DNA from: DAOTXN01 sp034435435 | Lineage (GTDB): Bacteria > Chloroflexota > Anaerolineae > S140-20 | NCBI GenBank assembly: GCA_034435435.1 | Contig: DAOTXN010000078.1 | Coordinates: 1-21,520 of the forward strand | DNA: 21,520 nt | Direction: 5' to 3' | In this document: piece by piece, positions 7,161 through 14,503 of the stretch | Layout of the letters: each line of letters begins with the position of its first letter | How positions within the stretch are numbered: position 1 is the first letter of the stretch | Translations under genes and position numbers: made by a program | The notes under the pieces: generated by a model | Told to the model about the DNA's origin: nothing | The model's input: the letters and a program-made list of their open reading frames with translations, nothing else | The model's database searches: none

Positions 7161-8518
7161 CCCATGCACCAGACTCTGCCCAGCACTACCGTCGTGGACG
7201 CACCCTGTTTGCGTTGGGTTTTGGCTATTTTATTGACCGGGGCGAAGAGCAGACCATGGCGGTGCTCTCACCCATCCTCGAAGATCTGTGGTTGCTCAGC
7301 AAAAGCCAGCTAGGGTTAATCACCACGCTGCGCACCATCGCTCAGACGGTGAGCGGACCGTTTTGGGGCTACGCCGCCGACCGTTATTCGCGCAAGCGCA
7401 TCCTCGTCTTTGGCACCGGCGTGTGGGGCTTGTGGACGCTGTTGTGCGGCCTGCTGACCAATTTCGGGCAATTGCTGGTCATCCGCGCCATCGCCGGGCT
7501 GGGCCTGGGCTGTCTGATGCCGGCCTCCTTTTCGCTGCTGGCCGACCATTTTGCGCCCAATCAGCGCGGGCGGGCATTGGGCCTGATCGGTTTTACCGGG
7601 TTGATGGGGGTGGTCATTAGCGTGGCCGGGCTGGGTCTGGTGGCGACCGAGGCCCTATGGCGCTGGGGCTTTATCAGCCTGGGGTTGTTTAGCGTCCTGT
7701 CGGGCGGGCTGGTGTGGTGGCTGGTAGACGAGCCGCCGCGCGGCGCCGCCGAGCCGGAGCTGGCCGGCTTGATGACCCACGCCGACGAGGTTCGTTTCGC
7801 CATCCATTGGCGCGACGTCCTCAGTGTGCTGCACATCCCCACCATCTGGGTGGCGGTTCTCCAGGGAATTTCAGGAACTATGCCCTGGGTAGTGATGGGC
7901 TTTTTCCTCATCAATTGGATGAACGAAGAGCTGGGTTTTTCGGTGGAGCTGAACTTTGATGACCTGACCCACAGCGCGCCGCTGTTTTTCGCCGCCATCG
8001 TCGTCGGCGCGGCCATCAGCAACTTCCTGGGCGGGGTCATCGGCGACTGGGCCGAGCGGGTCAGCCCCAACTATGGGCGGGCCGCCATCGGCCAGTTCTC
8101 GGTGTTCAGCGGCGTGCCGCTCAGCTACGTCTTGTTCAGCCAGGCCGAGCACATGACGGTGGGCCAGCTTTTTGGCCTGTGCTTCTTTACCGCGTTTATG
8201 ATTGGCTGGCCGGGGCCTGGGGCCAAAGAACCGATGATGCAGGCGGTGGTGCCGCCAGAGATGCGCAGCAGCGCCTGGTCGGTCACCAACGTCATCGAGG
8301 GGGGCCTGTCGGCTTCGGCCGGCCTCATCGCCGGCGCGCTGGCCGACCGCATCGGCTTTACCAACGCTCTGCTGTGGACCATCCCGTTCCCGTGGCTGAT
8401 CTGCGGCGCGCTTTTTAGCCTGTTCTATTTTACCTACCCCAAAGACGCGGCCAGACTACGGGCGCAGATGGCCGCCCGCCGCGCCGAGCTGACGGCGGCG
8501 CGTGGTGAGACTGGATAG
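7157..8518 (+). CDS. Major facilitator superfamily transporter (Spns/sugar-phosphate-like)
   Basis: Twelve-helix secondary transporter in the cytoplasmic membrane. The 453-residue protein has MFS motif A in the loop after helix 2 (GYAADRYSRKRIL, 71-83), IRAIAGLGLGCLMPASFSLLADHF in helices 4-5, and a less conserved second half with a matching loop (LADRIGFTNALL). The N-terminus GFGYFIDRGEEQTMAVLSP resembles the Spinster and hexose-phosphate/organic anion groups. The ATG at 7157 overlaps the preceding stop (ATGA), so translation is probably coupled to the O-antigen-ligase-like gene and the two may share a pathway. The substrate cannot be inferred; export of a sugar or lipid-linked intermediate fits the neighbourhood, but so would uptake. 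Confidence 0.85.
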   Translation: MTHAPDSAQHYRRGRTLFALGFGYFIDRGEEQTMAVLSPILEDLWLLSKSQLGLITTLRTIAQTVSGPFWGYAADRYSRKRILVFGTGVWGLWTLLCGLLTNFGQLLVIRAIAGLGLGCLMPASFSLLADHFAPNQRGRALGLIGFTGLMGVVISVAGLGLVATEALWRWGFISLGLFSVLSGGLVWWLVDEPPRGAAEPELAGLMTHADEVRFAIHWRDVLSVLHIPTIWVAVLQGISGTMPWVVMGFFLINWMNEELGFSVELNFDDLTHSAPLFFAAIVVGAAISNFLGGVIGDWAERVSPNYGRAAIGQFSVFSGVPLSYVLFSQAEHMTVGQLFGLCFFTAFMIGWPGPGAKEPMMQAVVPPEMRSSAWSVTNVIEGGLSASAGLIAGALADRIGFTNALLWTIPFPWLICGALFSLFYFTYPKDAARLRAQMAARRAELTAARGETG

Positions 8519-8548
8519 TTGGACGCGCCAGCCGGATTATGTTACAAT
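8519..8548 (+). promoter_or_regulatory. Sigma-70-type promoter before the MazG-like gene
   Basis: TTGGAC, 18 nt, TACAAT, immediately after the MFS stop codon. The predicted start near 8555 gives a very short leader of about 12 nt, which still includes the GAGAGAGAG ribosome binding site. Confidence 0.55.
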
Positions 8549-8566
8549 ATCGAGAGAGAGCAGTCA

Positions 8567-8884
8567 ATGACCCTCGACGAACTCACTCAAGCCATGCACG
8601 CCTTTGTCGGCGGACAGGGCTGGTACGCCCCCAACTCGCCCAAGCCGCAGACGCCCAGAAACATCGCCTGCTCGCTGGTTATCGAGGCGGCCGAGGTGCT
8701 GGAGCACTTTCAGTGGTCCGAACATACCCCAGACCTGGACGACCTGGCTGGCGAGCTGGCCGACGTGGCCCTGTATTTGCTACAACTGTCCAGCGTGACC
8801 GGAATCAACCTGCAACAGGCCATAATAGACAAGCTGGCCCTCAACGCCACGCGCACCTGGCCCGCGCCCTGCGAGGAGGAGTAG
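8567..8884 (+). CDS. MazG-like nucleotide pyrophosphohydrolase
   Basis: Small all-alpha NTP pyrophosphatase that would hydrolyse a (d)NTP to the monophosphate and pyrophosphate, a housecleaning role. The 105-residue protein has the metal-binding pattern of the RS21-C6/MazG-like group: Glu40 and Glu43 in IEAAEVLEHFQW and Glu63/Asp66 in ELADVALYLL, followed by the conserved KLALNATRTWP tail. ATG at 8567 is chosen because it follows GAGAGAG and the good promoter at 8519-8548; the frame is open upstream to 8519, but that stretch contains the promoter. It stands 4 nt before the metallophosphoesterase gene, so the two form an operon. Nucleotide preference is unknown; dCTP is a common substrate in the family. 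Confidence 0.88.
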   Translation: MTLDELTQAMHAFVGGQGWYAPNSPKPQTPRNIACSLVIEAAEVLEHFQWSEHTPDLDDLAGELADVALYLLQLSSVTGINLQQAIIDKLALNATRTWPAPCEEE

Positions 8885-8888
8885 GGCC

Positions 8889-9539
8889 GTGAAAATCCTG
8901 GCCGTCAGCGACAAGGTGATGGATGCCATCTATTCACCTTCCATCCAGGACAATTTTGGCAGCGTGGACCTGGTCATTGCTTGCGGCGACCTACCGTTTT
9001 ATTACCTCGAATTCATCATCTCCTCGCTCAACGTGCCGTGCTATTTCGTGTATGGCAACCACGACGATAATTTCCGGCTCACGCTGGATGGTCCCACCGC
9101 TATCCATCCTCCGGGATGGGTCAATCTGGATGAGCAGGGCGCGTGCGCCAAAGGGCTGTTGCTGGCGGGTCTCGAAGGCAGCCTGCGCTACCGCCCCGAC
9201 GGCGTGCATCAATACACCCAGACCGACATGCGCTGGAAAGCCTTGCGCTTGCTGCCCCGGCTGCTGACCAATCGCTTGCAGCACGGGCGCTATCTGGACA
9301 TCCTGGTGGCCCACTCGCCTCCTTTTGGCATTCACGATGGCCCGGATTATCCGCATGTAGGGTTCCAGGTTTTCTGCACGCTAATGGAGCGTTTTCGACC
9401 GCGCTACCTGCTGCACGGCCACAAACACATCTACGGCCCAGAACCAACATGGACCACCTTTTGTGAGACCCAGGTGGTGAACGTCTATCCCTACCGGGTG
9501 ATCGAGATCGACGAGGGCAAAAATGAGTGCGCTGGTTGA
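8889..9539 (+). CDS. Calcineurin-like metallophosphoesterase
   Basis: Di-metal phosphoesterase of 216 residues. Motifs visible are AVSD with Asp8, CGD at 32-34, YGNHDD at 55-60, VAHSPP with His142 and LLHGHKH with His178/His180. The usual first motif DxH is D-K-V here, so the His ligand of metal site 1 is missing. Related small phosphoesterases show the same change, so loss of activity is not implied, but metal binding may differ. It starts with GTG at 8889 behind GAGGAGGAG, 4 nt after the MazG-like stop, and overlaps the next gene by 17 nt. The shared operon with a nucleotide pyrophosphatase suggests a nucleotide or cyclic nucleotide substrate, but this is inference. Confidence 0.85.
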   Translation: MKILAVSDKVMDAIYSPSIQDNFGSVDLVIACGDLPFYYLEFIISSLNVPCYFVYGNHDDNFRLTLDGPTAIHPPGWVNLDEQGACAKGLLLAGLEGSLRYRPDGVHQYTQTDMRWKALRLLPRLLTNRLQHGRYLDILVAHSPPFGIHDGPDYPHVGFQVFCTLMERFRPRYLLHGHKHIYGPEPTWTTFCETQVVNVYPYRVIEIDEGKNECAG

Positions 9540-10458
9540 GGAAAAAGCCCGCTCTGCTTTTCAGCGCGCCCGCCGCAAAGCCTTCTGGCGGCAGGTGTGG
9601 GCCACGCTGCGCGGCCAACCCAACGAGCTGCTTTCCTACGAACAGGTGCGCGAAAAGCTCCACCTGGCCGGCATGATCTATCGCGGCGTGCAGGCCGTGC
9701 CGCTGGCGCGTATCATCGGCAGCGTAGATCGCTACCGCGATTTTGACCGCGCCTTCCTGCCTTCCCAAGACTACACCGCCGAGCGCTGGCGCAGTATCGG
9801 ACGCGCGTTCTACAACACTGTCAGCCTGCCGCCGGTCAAGCTCTATCAGATCGGCGACGCCTATTTCGTCTTTGACGGCAACCATCGCGTCTCGGTGGCC
9901 CGCGAGTTGGGCATAGAGTTCATCGACGCCGAAGTGACCGAATGCCACACCCGCGTACCGGTGGGGGCCGACCTGCAGGCCGAGGACCTGGAGATCAAAG
10001 GTGAACAGGCCGAGTTTCTGGAGCGGACCAATATCGACCGGCTATGCTCGGACCACGGCATCGAGTTTACCATCGCCGGCGCGTACCAGCGTTTGCTGGA
10101 GCATATCGCCGTGCACCGCCACTTTAAGGGATTGGAATGGCAGCGCGAGGTTCCCGAACACGAAGCCGTGGTGGATTGGTACGAGTATATCTACACTCCC
10201 ATCGTTGAGGCCATCCGCCAGGAGAACATCCTGGCCGATTTCCCCGGCCGCACCGAGGCGGACCTGTATCTGTGGATTGTAGATCACCTGCATTTCCTAC
10301 GCGAAGAATTGGGACCTCAAGTCAGTCCAGCAGAGGCGGCCGCCGATTTCGAAAAACACCACACGCCCAAACCGCCGCTCAAGCGGGCCTTACAAGCCGC
10401 GCAAAACTTGATCGAAGAACTGACCGGTGATGACAACGACGTGAAACGTGAGGAGTGA
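9523..10458 (+). CDS. ParB/sulfiredoxin-fold protein with DUF4032-like C-terminal part
   Basis: Function unknown. In the 311-residue protein, residues about 55-150 look like a ParB N-terminal (ParB/Srx) domain: LPPVKLYQIGDAYFVFDGNHRVSVARELG contains the nucleotide-contacting GNHR at 119-122. Residues 216-262 (DWYEYIYTPIVEAI... TEADLYLWIVDHLHFL) resemble DUF4032. No helix-turn-helix of a canonical ParB is obvious. It overlaps the phosphoesterase gene by 17 nt and lies 82 nt before the ParA gene, so it may be the ParA partner or a CTP/ATP-dependent switch. The last residues (NDVKREE) are coded by the GTGA-rich repeat at 10438-10531, suggesting repeat-driven replacement of the C-terminus. The domain calls are from motif memory and need a profile search. 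Confidence 0.7.
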   Translation: MSALVEEKARSAFQRARRKAFWRQVWATLRGQPNELLSYEQVREKLHLAGMIYRGVQAVPLARIIGSVDRYRDFDRAFLPSQDYTAERWRSIGRAFYNTVSLPPVKLYQIGDAYFVFDGNHRVSVARELGIEFIDAEVTECHTRVPVGADLQAEDLEIKGEQAEFLERTNIDRLCSDHGIEFTIAGAYQRLLEHIAVHRHFKGLEWQREVPEHEAVVDWYEYIYTPIVEAIRQENILADFPGRTEADLYLWIVDHLHFLREELGPQVSPAEAAADFEKHHTPKPPLKRALQAAQNLIEELTGDDNDVKREE

Positions 10459-10531
10459 AGCGTGAAACGTGATTCACGTCTCACTCCTTACTCCTCACTT
10501 CTCACTCCTCACGCTTCACGTCTTCACACAG
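10438..10531. repeat. GTGA/TCAC-rich inverted repeat between the ParB-fold gene and parA
   Basis: The left half has repeated GTGAAACGTGA and GAGGAGTGAAGCG units; the right half has their complements (TCACTCCTCACGCTTCACG). The halves can pair into a long imperfect hairpin. A related ACTCCTTACTCC stretch lies at 3010-3022. It could attenuate transcription into parA or stabilise the upstream mRNA. Confidence 0.65.
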
Positions 10532-10540
10532 GAGCACACC

Positions 10541-11311
10541 ATGACCAAAATCTATGCGCTGGCCAACCAAAAAGGCGGCGTCGGCAAAACGACCACCGCC
10601 GTCAATCTGGGCGCCTATCTGGCCCAGGCCGGCAAGCGGGTGCTCATCGTGGACGGCGACCCGCAGGCCAACGCCACCTCCAGCCTGGGGCTGGACAAAT
10701 CGCAGGTCGAGACCAGCGTCTACGACGCGCTGGTGCGCGACGCGCCGTTGAGCAAAGTCATTTTGCGCAGCCCCGAGTTGGGACTATACCTCGCGCCCAG
10801 CTCCCCGGCGTTGGCCGGGGCCGAAGTCGAGCTGGTCGGCGTGCTGGCCCGCGAATATCGGCTGCGCCAGACGCTCGAACCGGTGGCGGCGCCCTACGAT
10901 TACGTATTCATTGACTGTCCGCCCAGCCTGGGCCTGCTCACCGTCAACGCGCTCACCGCCGCCGACGACGGCGTCATCATCCCGGTGCAGTGCGAATATC
11001 TGGCCCTGGAGGGGCTAAGCCAGCTTTATCACACTGTCGAGTTGGTGCGGGCGCGCCTGAACCCCAACCTCAAGGTGCGCGGTTTTTTGATGACCATGTT
11101 TGACGGGCGCACCAACCTGGCCCAGCAAGTCGTAGACGAAGTGCGGCGGCATTTCGGCAGCCGCGTGTTCAACTCGGTCATCCCGCGCAGCGTGCGGCTG
11201 GGTGAGGCGCCCAGCCACGGCCAGCCGATTTGCACCTACGCGCCCCGCTCGACCGGCGCCATCGCCTACGCCGCCCTGGCCCAAGAGCTTCTGGCGGGAG
11301 ATAGCGGCTGA
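10541..11311 (+). CDS. ParA/Soj-family partition ATPase
   Basis: Deviant Walker ATPase that binds DNA as an ATP dimer and moves ParB-bound DNA or other cargo. The 256-residue protein has the deviant Walker A KGGVGKTT at 11-18, VDGDPQ at 38-42, Walker B FIDCPP with Asp125, and the Soj signature PVQCEYLALEGLSQL. ATG at 10541 is chosen because AGGAG precedes it by 8 nt; the open frame reaches back to 10469, but only through the GTGA-rich repeat. There is no N-terminal helix-turn-helix, as in chromosomal Soj. A canonical parB does not follow; the next gene is a ferredoxin 373 nt away behind its own promoter. The only ParB-like gene in the window is the unusual one just upstream. It could serve the chromosome or position a protein complex. 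Confidence 0.92.
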   Translation: MTKIYALANQKGGVGKTTTAVNLGAYLAQAGKRVLIVDGDPQANATSSLGLDKSQVETSVYDALVRDAPLSKVILRSPELGLYLAPSSPALAGAEVELVGVLAREYRLRQTLEPVAAPYDYVFIDCPPSLGLLTVNALTAADDGVIIPVQCEYLALEGLSQLYHTVELVRARLNPNLKVRGFLMTMFDGRTNLAQQVVDEVRRHFGSRVFNSVIPRSVRLGEAPSHGQPICTYAPRSTGAIAYAALAQELLAGDSG

Positions 11312-11365
11312 GCAGCGGGTGTGTTGCTATGACTTTTTACACACGTGACTGATGATTTTTAACAC

Positions 11366-11394
11366 TTGGACATTCGCCGATAGCAAGGTACACT
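11366..11394 (+). promoter_or_regulatory. Sigma-70-type promoter for the oxidoreductase operon
   Basis: TTGGAC, 17 nt, TACACT. The predicted start near 11401 makes a leader of about 285 nt before the ferredoxin ATG, most of it occupied by the 74-bp tandem repeat. Between parA and this promoter (11312-11365) I see only weak hairpins. Confidence 0.6.
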
Positions 11395-11467
11395 AGGGCC
11401 ACAAACTGGCGGTATTCAAGTCTATGTTTCTGACATCCCCAAATGTGAACAAGAGTATATTTGCGCT

Positions 11468-11660
11468 CAGAAAAACGGCGCGTATGCAAACGCGCCCTAC
11501 CGTAGGGCGGGTTTCTTACCCGCCTCTTGAAACTGGCTCGTCAGAAAAACGGCGCGTATGCAAACGCGCCCTACCGTAGGGCGGGTTTCTTACCCGCCTC
11601 TTGAAACTGGCTCATCAGAAAAACGGCGCGTATGCAAACGCGCCCTACAGATTGGTTCAT
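11468..11660. repeat. 74-bp tandem hairpin repeat, two full copies and one partial
   Basis: Copies begin at 11468, 11542 and 11616. The first two are nearly identical; the third is shortened to 45 bp by loss of the middle part. Each full unit holds three nested palindromes: GGCGCGT/ACGCGCC with a 6-nt loop, CGCCCTAC-C-GTAGGGCG, and GCGGGT/ACCCGC with a 5-nt loop. The palindromes overlap, so alternative foldings exclude each other. The array lies wholly within the predicted leader of the oxidoreductase operon. Confidence 0.9.
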
Positions 11661-11684
11661 CAGCGACGAGAGGAGAGCAAATTC

Positions 11685-11936
11685 ATGGCTAAAGGATGGG
11701 TCTATGTAGATGAGAACCGCTGCAAGGGGTGCAGTCTATGTGTGGACGCCTGCCCGCAGCACGTTTTGGCGTTGAGCACCGACCGGTTCAACGCCAAGGG
11801 CTATCGCCCGGTAGAGCTGGTGGAACCCGCAGGCTGCACCGGCTGCGCAGTGTGCGCTATCATCTGCCCAGACGTGGTCTTTACCGTGTATCGTGAGGCG
11901 CGCAAAAAGGTCGCGTCCCAGCAGGCGGCAGCGTAG
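11685..11936 (+). CDS. 2-oxoacid:ferredoxin oxidoreductase, delta (2x[4Fe-4S] ferredoxin) subunit
   Basis: Carries electrons from the TPP subunit to external ferredoxin. The 83-residue protein has two complete cluster motifs, CKGCSLCVDACP (Cys13, 16, 19, 23) and CTGCAVCAIICP (Cys51, 54, 57, 61), in the spacing of Por/Kor/Vor delta subunits. ATG at 11685 is preceded by AGAGGAGAG; the open frame extends upstream through the 74-bp repeats but is not coding there. It is the first gene of a four-gene operon, in the order delta-alpha-beta-gamma. The Ala/Gln-rich tail is not conserved in type. Confidence 0.92.
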   Translation: MAKGWVYVDENRCKGCSLCVDACPQHVLALSTDRFNAKGYRPVELVEPAGCTGCAVCAIICPDVVFTVYREARKKVASQQAAA

Positions 11937-11940
11937 GCGA

Positions 11941-11962
11941 TGTCCTGAGCTTGCCGAAGGAA
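11941..11962. repeat. CCTGAGC-spacer-CGAAGG dispersed repeat carrying a ribosome binding site
   Basis: The TGTCCTGAGCTTGCCGAAGG copy lies between the ferredoxin stop and the alpha-subunit ATG. The only Shine-Dalgarno-like sequence for the next gene, GAAGGAAGG, begins inside this repeat. Confidence 0.6.
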
Positions 11963-11969
11963 GGAAAAT

Positions 11970-13040
11970 ATGGCAAAAGAGTTACTCGAAGGCAACGCCG
12001 CCATCGCCGAGGCAGCCATCCGCGCCGGAGTAGAGGCTTATTTCGGCTATCCCATCACGCCCCAGACCGAGGTGTTGGAGGTGCTATCCAAGCGCCTGCC
12101 GGAAGAGGGGCGCGCGTTCTTACAGGCCGAGAGCGAGGTGGCTTCGATCAACATGGTGTACGGCGCGGCCTGCACCGGCGCGCGGGTGATGACTTCTTCT
12201 TCCAGCCCCGGCATCAGCCTGATGCAAGAGGGGCTATCCTACATCGCCTGCTCCGAAGTGCCCGCCGTAGTGATCAACGTGATGCGCGGCGGACCAGGAT
12301 TGGGCAACATCCAGCCCTCACAGGGCGACTATTTCCAGGCCGTCAAGAGCGCCGGGCACGGCGACTATCACAACCTCGTCCTGGCCCCTTCGACCGTGCA
12401 AGAGTGCATTGATCTGGTCATGCTGGCGTTCGATCTGGCCGACCGATATCGCACGATTTGCATGGTCGTGGCCGACGGCAACATCGGCCAGATTATGGAG
12501 CCAGCCGAGTTGCCCCCCTATCGCCCGGTGCGCACCAAAGCGGAGCGGGAAAAGTACGCCTGGACGCTGACCGGCGCGCGAGGGCGCAACCATCGCATCA
12601 TCTCTTCACTCTATCTGGATCCGGACGAATTCGAGGCGGTCAACCAGCGCCTGCAGGCCAAGCTGCGCGAGATCGAAAAGAACGAGGTGCGCTACCAAGA
12701 CTTGGCGGTGGACGACGCCGATTTTCTGCTCATCGCCTTTGGCACGGTGGGGCGCATCTGCCAGACGGTCGTGCGCCAGGCCCGCGCCGCCGGGATGAAG
12801 GTGGGCTTGCACCGCCCCATCAGCCTGTGGCCCTTCCCGGCGGCCCGCATCGCCGAGCTGGCCCAACAGGCAAAAGGTATCCTGGTGGTCGAGATGAACG
12901 CCGGACAGATGCTCGAAGACGTGCGGTTGGCCGTGGAGGGGCGCGTACCCATCCGTTTCTACGGCCGGATGGGTGGCCTGGTCCCATTCCCCGACGAGAT
13001 TCTGAGCGAGCTGGACAGGTTCTCGGCAGAGATAGGCTAG
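11970..13040 (+). CDS. vorB: 2-oxoacid:ferredoxin oxidoreductase, alpha subunit (VorB/KorA-like)
   Basis: Pyrimidine-binding and transketolase C-terminal-like subunit of an oxidative 2-oxoacid decarboxylase producing acyl-CoA, CO2 and reduced ferredoxin. The 356-residue protein has YPITPQTE at 27-34, QAESEVASINMVYGAACTGARVMTSSSSPGISL at 52-84, and NVMRGGPGLGNIQPSQGDYF at 103-122, all typical of the VorB/KorA group. Length and the close match in style to 3-methyl-2-oxobutanoate:ferredoxin oxidoreductase VorB favour branched-chain 2-oxoacids, but 2-oxoglutarate cannot be excluded. The start ATG at 11970 follows GAAGGAAGG by about 7 nt. It sits 33 nt after the ferredoxin gene and 94 nt before the beta subunit. 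Confidence 0.9.
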   Translation: MAKELLEGNAAIAEAAIRAGVEAYFGYPITPQTEVLEVLSKRLPEEGRAFLQAESEVASINMVYGAACTGARVMTSSSSPGISLMQEGLSYIACSEVPAVVINVMRGGPGLGNIQPSQGDYFQAVKSAGHGDYHNLVLAPSTVQECIDLVMLAFDLADRYRTICMVVADGNIGQIMEPAELPPYRPVRTKAEREKYAWTLTGARGRNHRIISSLYLDPDEFEAVNQRLQAKLREIEKNEVRYQDLAVDDADFLLIAFGTVGRICQTVVRQARAAGMKVGLHRPISLWPFPAARIAELAQQAKGILVVEMNAGQMLEDVRLAVEGRVPIRFYGRMGGLVPFPDEILSELDRFSAEIG

Positions 13041-13055
13041 ATCTAGCGCAGAGCA

Positions 13056-13112
13056 CGCAGAGAACGCAAAGCATGATTGGGAAGAAACTCAGCGACCTCT
13101 GCGTTCTCTGCG
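13056..13112. repeat. CGCAGAGAACGCAGAG inverted repeat between alpha and beta subunit genes
   Basis: CGCAGAGAACGCAAAG at 13056-13071 and its near-exact complement at 13097-13112, with a 25-nt loop, form a strong intra-operon hairpin. It could adjust the level of mRNA for the downstream subunits. Confidence 0.75.
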
Positions 13113-13134
13113 GTAAAAGATAGGAGTACACAAA

Positions 13135-13923
13135 ATGAAACATCCGATTCCCGAACCACCGGCAGGGATGGAAGTCGTCTACCGGCGACCAGAGTCGCTA
13201 TCGGAAAAAGATACCCACTATTGCCCCGGCTGCACCCACGGCGTCATTCACCGCTTGGTGGCCGAAGTGCTGGATGAACTGGAGGTGCGCGAGCGGGCCA
13301 TCGGCATCGCGCCGGTGGGGTGTTCGGTGCTGGCGTATAACTATTTCGACGTGGACTTTGCCGAGGCCGCCCACGGTCGCGCCCCGGCTATGGCCACCGG
13401 CGTCAAGCGCACCAACCCCGACAACGTGGTCTTTACCTATCAAGGCGATGGCGACCTGGCCTCCATCGGCCTGGCCGAGATCGTGCACGCCGCCAACCGG
13501 GGCGAGCTGATCACGGTCATCTTTGTCAACAACGCCATTTACGGCATGACTGGCGGGCAGATGGCCCCCACGACACTGCCAGGCCAGGTGACCACGTCGT
13601 CGCCCACCGGCCGCGACGTCGAGATGGCCGGCTTCCCCATGCGCATGGCCGAGATGTTAGGCGGGTTGCCCGGCGTAGCTTACATCACCCGCCAGCAAGT
13701 GGCCGACGTGGCCGGTATTCGCAAAACCAAAAAGGCGATTGCGATGGCCTTTCGCACCCAAATCGAAGAGCTGGGTTTTTCGATGGTCGAGATTCTCTCC
13801 ACCTGCTCTACGAACTGGGGTTTGACGGTGTCCGACTCGATGAAGTGGGTCAAAGAGCACATGATCCCCTACTATCCGGTGGGCGACACCTGCGTCAGCG
13901 ACATGATGAAAGACTGGAGGTAG
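13135..13923 (+). CDS. 2-oxoacid:ferredoxin oxidoreductase, beta (thiamine pyrophosphate-binding) subunit
   Basis: Holds the catalytic TPP and proximal iron-sulfur cluster. The 262-residue protein has YCPGC at 29-33, GCSV at 62-65, the TPP/Mg motif GDGDLASIG at 104-112 ending in NNAIYGMTGGQ at 132-142, and PTTLPGQVTTSSPTGRD, a pattern shared by Kor and Vor beta subunits. ATG at 13135 follows AGGAG by 8 nt. It is 5 nt upstream of the gamma subunit; GGAGG at its own 3' end serves as the ribosome binding site of that gene. Cys227-229 region (STCSTNW) probably supplies a further cluster ligand. Substrate as for the alpha subunit: branched-chain 2-oxoacid or 2-oxoglutarate. Confidence 0.92.
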   Translation: MKHPIPEPPAGMEVVYRRPESLSEKDTHYCPGCTHGVIHRLVAEVLDELEVRERAIGIAPVGCSVLAYNYFDVDFAEAAHGRAPAMATGVKRTNPDNVVFTYQGDGDLASIGLAEIVHAANRGELITVIFVNNAIYGMTGGQMAPTTLPGQVTTSSPTGRDVEMAGFPMRMAEMLGGLPGVAYITRQQVADVAGIRKTKKAIAMAFRTQIEELGFSMVEILSTCSTNWGLTVSDSMKWVKEHMIPYYPVGDTCVSDMMKDWR

Positions 13924-13928
13924 CGGCC

Positions 13929-14501
13929 ATGGCAAACACGTATGAAGTGATTATCTCCGGGTTTGGTGGGCAGGGCACACTCTTTGGCGGGCAGGTGTTG
14001 GCCTACGCCGCGATGGACGCCGGCAAGCACGTGACCTGGATCCCCTCTTATGGGCCAGAGATGCGCGGCGGCAAGGCCCGCTGCACGGTGGTGATCTCGG
14101 ACGACGACATCGGCTCGCCCATCGTGCGCCGGCCCACCTCGGCCATCGTGATGAACATCCCCTCTTTTGAAGCTTACGAGCCGGCGGTCTTGCCGGGCGG
14201 CGTGCTGGTGATCAACAGCTCGCTGGTAGACTTGAGCAGCCAGCGCGACGACATCGCCGTGCTGTACATCCCGGCGACGGACACGGCCACCGAGATGGGC
14301 AACCCGCGCGTGGCGAACATGATTTTGCTGGGCGCGTGGGCGGCGGCCACGGGCATCATCACAGCGGAACAATTGGCGCAGGCCGTGGCCGATCACCTGC
14401 CGCCGCACCGCCAAAAGCTGGTGCCCCTCAACCAGGCCGCGCTGCGCCGGGGAGTCGAGCTGGCCGGTTTCCGGGAGCAGTTGGAAGCGGCGGCGATGTA
14501 A
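13929..14501 (+). CDS. 2-oxoacid:ferredoxin oxidoreductase, gamma subunit
   Basis: CoA-transfer-associated gamma domain of the complex. The 190-residue protein shows SGFGGQGTLFGGQVLAYAA at 10-28 and SYGPEMRGGKARCTVVISD at 40-58, the signature stretch of Por/Kor/Vor gamma subunits, then NMILLGAW in the middle of the second half. ATG at 13929 lies 5 nt after the beta-subunit stop and about 8 nt after GGAGG. It is the last gene of the four-gene operon; the stop is followed at once by the regulatory region of the FmdB-htpG pair. No terminator with a clear stem and U-run is visible after it. Confidence 0.92.
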   Translation: MANTYEVIISGFGGQGTLFGGQVLAYAAMDAGKHVTWIPSYGPEMRGGKARCTVVISDDDIGSPIVRRPTSAIVMNIPSFEAYEPAVLPGGVLVINSSLVDLSSQRDDIAVLYIPATDTATEMGNPRVANMILLGAWAAATGIITAEQLAQAVADHLPPHRQKLVPLNQAALRRGVELAGFREQLEAAAM

Positions 14502-14503
14502 AC

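Noticed and set aside
9121..9948. Minus-strand open frame across the phosphoesterase and ParB-fold genes
   Set aside because: It runs through two real genes, has no ribosome binding site, and its composition is that of an antisense frame.
11312..11362. Terminator after parA (GTGTGT ... ACACAC)
   Set aside because: The stem is weak with a 14-nt loop, and the T-run is inside the loop, not after the stem.
11468..11660. Regularly spaced repeat that might be a CRISPR array
   Set aside because: The whole 74-bp unit repeats with no unique spacers; it is a tandem palindromic repeat.
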